The position numbers and the translations under genes are program-made. This document shows positions 6,065 through 9,530 of a stretch of 9,530 nt of DNA, piece after piece. The notes below the pieces were generated by a model. It ran no database searches, was not told where the DNA came from, and saw only the letters and a list, made by a program, of their open reading frames with translations. This DNA comes from an uncultured Porphyromonas sp. (GTDB lineage Bacteria > Bacteroidota > Bacteroidia > Bacteroidales > Porphyromonadaceae), in contig CAMIEW010000015.1 in NCBI GenBank assembly GCA_946222055.1, forward strand, positions 1 through 9,530. The letters run 5' to 3'. Positions within the stretch are counted from its first letter, which is position 1; every line of letters begins with the position of its first letter.

Positions 6065-8287
6065 ATGAGACTACGTACCTATATAATAGCCGGAGTAGCT
6101 CTACTCATCTCGACAGTCTGCTCAGCGCAGATTGCCACACCTGGCTCCAGCCCTATAGGGCTTGGGGGTGAGGTGACGATGCGGAGTATGCTCCACCTGC
6201 CTGTGTCTCGACTCGGCACGTTTGACAGAGACTCCGCTCTGCTGGCGATGGAGGCAGCAGACAAGGAGTCTCTTAGGCTCTATCTCTTTGCACACAAGCA
6301 AGAGACGGATATCGACCTGATCCGATCGGGACATCACTCCACACTGAGCGATGGACGACAAGTGTGGCAGTATAGGGTCACATCGCCCGGTGCGCTGAGT
6401 CTGAGCTTCTTCTTCGATCATGTGAGCCTACCGGAGGGAGCTCTGCTCTTCGTCTACACAGGCGATGGGAGTAAGGTCCTCGGAGGATATGGCGCTCAGA
6501 ATATCAGTCACTCCGGGACCATTGCAACTCAGCCGATAGAGACAGATGACGTAGTAATCGAGGTCCAGGCACCCGCGGGCAGCAGCCCGACGCTACGGCT
6601 CAGCGAGGTCAATCACGGTATTCGACCACTCAACTTGCGCGCCACCTTTGGCTCCAACTTTGGTCGTGCAAGCAGTGCTCTCACCTGTACCCCTGAGGTA
6701 GTCTGTATGCCGGGGCTGGACGAGATGAAGCGAGCCGTAGTCGTCGTAGTCATCAATGGCGAAGGGGTCGGCAGCGGCACCATGGTCAGCACCACCGAGG
6801 GAGGCAATACACCCTACCTACTCACTGCCGCACACGTGCTGTCCGTCAACTTCAAGCATATGAATATAGAGCAACAGGCGGAGCGTACGGTCGCGATATT
6901 CAATTACGAGTCCCCATCCTGTAGCGGAGAGGTGATGCCTGACCTTACGCAGTCGGTGAGCGGGGCCACTGTGGTGGGCTTCGACAAACCAACCGATGCC
7001 TGCCTCATCCGATTGAATAACGCACCTCCCGAGAGCTATCGTCCCTACTATATGGGATGGACGGCGGAGAAGCATCCAGGAGGCAATTACATCAATCTCC
7101 ACCACCCTTATGCGATGACTAAGAGGGTCAATTACTACAATGGAAATGTGAAGGTCAACGTCACCTGCGAGACTGACCAACACTACTTCGATGACCATAT
7201 GCACTACGAAGTGCCGGCGTGGGACGTGGGTACCACCGCCCCCGGATCCTCGGGATCACCGCTCATCGACAGAGCTCAGAGAGTCATGGGCGGACTGTCA
7301 GCCGGTAAATCCTACTGTAGCGTCAAGTCAGCCGACTACTTCTTCTCTCTCGCCAACGTCTGGGAGCAGAAGAGAGAAGCGACCGAGAACATTGTCCGTG
7401 CGCTATCCCCAAGAGGGTCAGGCACGCTTACCTGCGACGGACGAGACCCATACGGATCTCCCAGGAGCCGCGCACGTCGTATCACTCATGTCTCCTCTGC
7501 CCTGTCCGGAGACTCACTCTCCAGTCAGGGAGTACAGCTGAGCTCAGAGGTGATCCTCGGTGGTGCAGACGCCGTCGGTGAGCACTACCTCCTGAAGCCA
7601 CACACCCAGCTCTACGGAGCTTATGTCATGCTGGATATGTCTCAAGTAAAGCCCAATGAGCTAGGGAGCGAAGACGTATCCATGACCCTGGAGGTCTATA
7701 CTGGAGGTGAGAGCCCCGCTGCGACTATCCCGGTGGATCTTAGCAAAATCATTCAGGGGACACTGAGTTCGCGACAGGATAATCTCAAGTATCGAGAGGT
7801 CTTCGTCTCCTTCCCGCAGCCGATCGAGCTGTCCGAGCGGGGAGAGCTGATCCTGGCTATCCCGACACAGTCACTGCCCAAGGGTGTCTCCATCCTCCAC
7901 CAGCAGTACAGTGGAGCGGGAGGTCAGATGATGATCAAGTCGGGCAACAAGTGGACTCCCAGGACACTGACCAAGGGGACAATTGCCCTCTGGATGGATC
8001 CCCTGATCGGGGACCCGGAGGAGGATCAAGCAGAGCGGTCCTACCCTCTCTTCTCCCTCACAAGCACCTCCCCTGAACAGATCCTCCTGCAGCTCGCCGA
8101 CAGAGTTAGCGAGACGGCAGAGCTAGGCATCTACACCATCTCAGGACAGAAAGTCTACACCGCCACCCTACCCTCCAAGTCTACCATCCTCGACAGACGG
8201 ATGCTGGAGGGTCTCGGCGTCGTAGTCATCCATGTCACTGCGGGTAGCGAGCAACTATCCATAAAAGCACTATTTCCTGCCAACTAA
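6065..8287 (+). CDS. Secreted lysyl-endopeptidase-like serine protease (S1, API/PepK type) with probable T9SS sorting domain
   Basis: This 740-residue exported protease has a signal peptide at residues 1-21 (hydrophobic core IIAGVALLIST, likely cleavage CSA|Q), a beta-rich propeptide-like region (22-201), a trypsin-fold domain (about 202-440), a beta-sandwich-like stretch (about 480-650) and a C-terminal domain (about 660-740) with IYTISGQKVYTA, resembling T9SS sorting tails. The triad is His257 (LLTAAHVL), Asp311 (TDACLIRL) and Ser396 (GSSGSPL). Alignment by eye to Achromobacter lysyl endopeptidase is good: CTPEVVC (208-214), FNYESPSC (279-286), LNLHHP-like INLHHP (343-348), Cys418. Asp424 falls where API has the Lys-binding Asp225, so cleavage after Lys is predicted. 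R201 is a plausible maturation site and RSRARR (467-472) a processing site. It should be secreted across the outer membrane, probably for peptide nutrition. Porphyromonas gingivalis PepK is the nearest relative I know. An in-frame TAA at 6050 fixes the start. Confidence 0.87.
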   Translation: MRLRTYIIAGVALLISTVCSAQIATPGSSPIGLGGEVTMRSMLHLPVSRLGTFDRDSALLAMEAADKESLRLYLFAHKQETDIDLIRSGHHSTLSDGRQVWQYRVTSPGALSLSFFFDHVSLPEGALLFVYTGDGSKVLGGYGAQNISHSGTIATQPIETDDVVIEVQAPAGSSPTLRLSEVNHGIRPLNLRATFGSNFGRASSALTCTPEVVCMPGLDEMKRAVVVVVINGEGVGSGTMVSTTEGGNTPYLLTAAHVLSVNFKHMNIEQQAERTVAIFNYESPSCSGEVMPDLTQSVSGATVVGFDKPTDACLIRLNNAPPESYRPYYMGWTAEKHPGGNYINLHHPYAMTKRVNYYNGNVKVNVTCETDQHYFDDHMHYEVPAWDVGTTAPGSSGSPLIDRAQRVMGGLSAGKSYCSVKSADYFFSLANVWEQKREATENIVRALSPRGSGTLTCDGRDPYGSPRSRARRITHVSSALSGDSLSSQGVQLSSEVILGGADAVGEHYLLKPHTQLYGAYVMLDMSQVKPNELGSEDVSMTLEVYTGGESPAATIPVDLSKIIQGTLSSRQDNLKYREVFVSFPQPIELSERGELILAIPTQSLPKGVSILHQQYSGAGGQMMIKSGNKWTPRTLTKGTIALWMDPLIGDPEEDQAERSYPLFSLTSTSPEQILLQLADRVSETAELGIYTISGQKVYTATLPSKSTILDRRMLEGLGVVVIHVTAGSEQLSIKALFPAN

Positions 8288-8301
8288 CACTACAGCATAA
8301 A

Positions 8302-9492
8302 ATGAGCAATACGTCTTTCAACTCACTTACCTCGGCCCTCACACTTGGCATCCTGCTACTACTCTCCTCCTGCGGAGGCAACAAGAGTGAGTTTAGGATC
8401 CAAGGGACTGTCACCGGCGCTGTCGGCAAGACGCTCTATCTGGAGCATCAGGGTCTCTCCTCGATAGATCCTCTCGACTCGGTCGTCCTGGACGAGCGAG
8501 GGAAGTATAAGATGAGTGCAGATGCCCCGGAGTACCCGGAGTTTTATCGTCTCAGGCTCGACAAGCAGGTGATCCCCTTCAGCGTCGACTCCATAGAGAC
8601 GATCACGATCAATAGCGATGCACAGAGCTTTGCCACCGGTTACACTGTGGAGGGCTCTATACCGGCAGAGAAGATCAAGCATGTCTGGCTGGCTCAGCTG
8701 GATGCCAATGTCGCCATGTCGCAGCTCGTTCAGAAGTACGATGACGGCAGTATCTCTTATGCGGACTTTGCTCAGAACCGAGATAGCATCCTCGGTAGCT
8801 ACAAGGAGATAGCACAGGAGGTGATCTTTGAGGACCCCAAGTCCCCAGTTGCCTACTTCGCACTCTTCCAGCAGATCGACGGCAACCTGATCTTCAATAT
8901 CTACGACAAGAAGGACTCTAGGATCTTTGCGGCAGTTGCTAATGTCTACGACACCTTCTACCCTAATAGTGAGCGCAGAGATCACCTGTACAACCTCGCC
9001 CTCCGATCCATTGCTGTCGTGCGGCAGCAGGAGCGGGCAGCCAGGGAGATTGCCCAGGTGGACTCTCTGCCAAGTAAGAATGTGCGCCACATCGGGTACT
9101 TCGACATCACACTCCCCGGCATCGATGGTCAGGAGATCAGTCTCTCAGACATTGCTAAGGGACACGTCACCCTCCTCAGCTTCACCTCTATGGACACAGA
9201 CTGGAGCACGGCGTACCAGAGTCAGATAGCCAGTCTCTACGAGACCTACTCTCCGAGTGGGCTGAGGATCTATCAGGTTAGCTTCGATACAGATAGCTAT
9301 GTCTGGAAGAATAGAGTGGTCAAGCAGCCATGGCACAACGTCCGGGATAAGGATGGAGTCTACTCATCCCTCATCGGACTGTACAATATCAGCTCTGTCC
9401 CCACACTCTTCCTCATCAATGCTGAGGGAGACATCGTGACACGAGCAACCTCCTTTGATGAAGTGAGAGGTCTACTCAGCAGGCTGCTCTAG
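8302..9492 (+). CDS. DUF4369/thioredoxin-fold lipoprotein lacking redox cysteines
   Basis: This 396-residue protein starts with a lipoprotein signal: hydrophobic LTLGILLLLS and lipobox LSSC with Cys24 as the lipidated residue. Residues 30-115 (FRIQGTVTGAVGKTLYLEHQG and following) resemble the DUF4369 beta domain common in Bacteroidota. Residues 120-255 look helical. Residues 264-396 have a TlpA/AhpC-like thioredoxin fold: FDITLPGIDGQEISLSDIAKG, LLSF before the active-site loop, and the cis-proline region SSVPTLFLIN (Pro367). The loop that should carry CxxC reads TSMDTDWST (295-303), and Cys24 is the only cysteine in the protein, so thiol-disulphide exchange is impossible. A binding, scaffold or structural role is more likely, in the periplasm or on the surface. 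It follows the protease gene by 14 nt and is probably cotranscribed with it. I do not know its function. The 38 bases after its TAG show no terminator. Confidence 0.85.
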   Translation: MSNTSFNSLTSALTLGILLLLSSCGGNKSEFRIQGTVTGAVGKTLYLEHQGLSSIDPLDSVVLDERGKYKMSADAPEYPEFYRLRLDKQVIPFSVDSIETITINSDAQSFATGYTVEGSIPAEKIKHVWLAQLDANVAMSQLVQKYDDGSISYADFAQNRDSILGSYKEIAQEVIFEDPKSPVAYFALFQQIDGNLIFNIYDKKDSRIFAAVANVYDTFYPNSERRDHLYNLALRSIAVVRQQERAAREIAQVDSLPSKNVRHIGYFDITLPGIDGQEISLSDIAKGHVTLLSFTSMDTDWSTAYQSQIASLYETYSPSGLRIYQVSFDTDSYVWKNRVVKQPWHNVRDKDGVYSSLIGLYNISSVPTLFLINAEGDIVTRATSFDEVRGLLSRLL

Positions 9493-9530
9493 TCCGTCAT
9501 CCCCCGGTAGCAAGTCAGAAAGAGTGTGCC

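Noticed and set aside
6119..6127. Lipoprotein signal in the protease (Cys19 in STVCSAQ)
   Set aside because: Val precedes Cys where a small residue is needed, and CSA|Q fits signal peptidase I better.
8359..9090. Long open frame of 243 codons on the minus strand opposite the lipoprotein gene
   Set aside because: It is antisense to a gene with a clear lipobox, DUF4369-like region and thioredoxin fold, and its translation shows no recognisable domain.

Overview
The window looks like chromosomal DNA of a Bacteroidota bacterium, most likely Porphyromonas or a close relative. The evidence is a type IX secretion (T9SS) cargo protease, a DUF4369/thioredoxin-fold lipoprotein, TAnnTTTG-type promoter boxes in place of sigma70-like ones, no clear Shine-Dalgarno sequences, and moderately GC-rich coding sequence around an AT-richer control region. 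The genus is an inference from protein style, not from a marker gene.

Left part (1-5641, all minus strand): a three-gene operon transcribed right to left. It comprises a long PurF-like amidophosphoribosyltransferase-family protein, carA (glutaminase subunit of carbamoyl-phosphate synthase) and carB (synthetase subunit), which runs off the left edge after 884 codons. The first gap is 26 nt. carA and carB overlap by four bases (GTGA), so carB starts with GTG. CarA and CarB together make carbamoyl phosphate for pyrimidines and arginine. Both carry sequence signatures resembling the CPS part of animal CAD/CPS1 more than E. coli CarAB. The PurF-like protein keeps the PRPP-binding loop and the processed N-terminal Cys, but differs from textbook PurF at the oxyanion-hole motif and at three of four Fe-S ligand positions.

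Middle (5642-6064): a 423-base divergent control region. It holds a good TACCTTTG promoter box for the operon, an 8-bp inverted repeat just upstream of it, and a four-unit array of near-palindromic 18-bp sites with an exact 22-bp period (5772-5859). A weaker promoter-like box sits almost on the start codon of the rightward gene. The array is the most unusual element here and no gene explains it.

Right part (6065-9492, plus strand): a two-gene unit with a 14-nt gap. The first gene encodes a secreted serine endopeptidase of the lysyl-endopeptidase type (API/PepK-like) with signal peptide, propeptide, S1 catalytic domain and a probable T9SS C-terminal sorting domain. The second encodes a lipoprotein with an N-terminal DUF4369-like region and a C-terminal thioredoxin fold that has lost both redox cysteines. 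The last 38 bases (9493-9530) show nothing recognisable.
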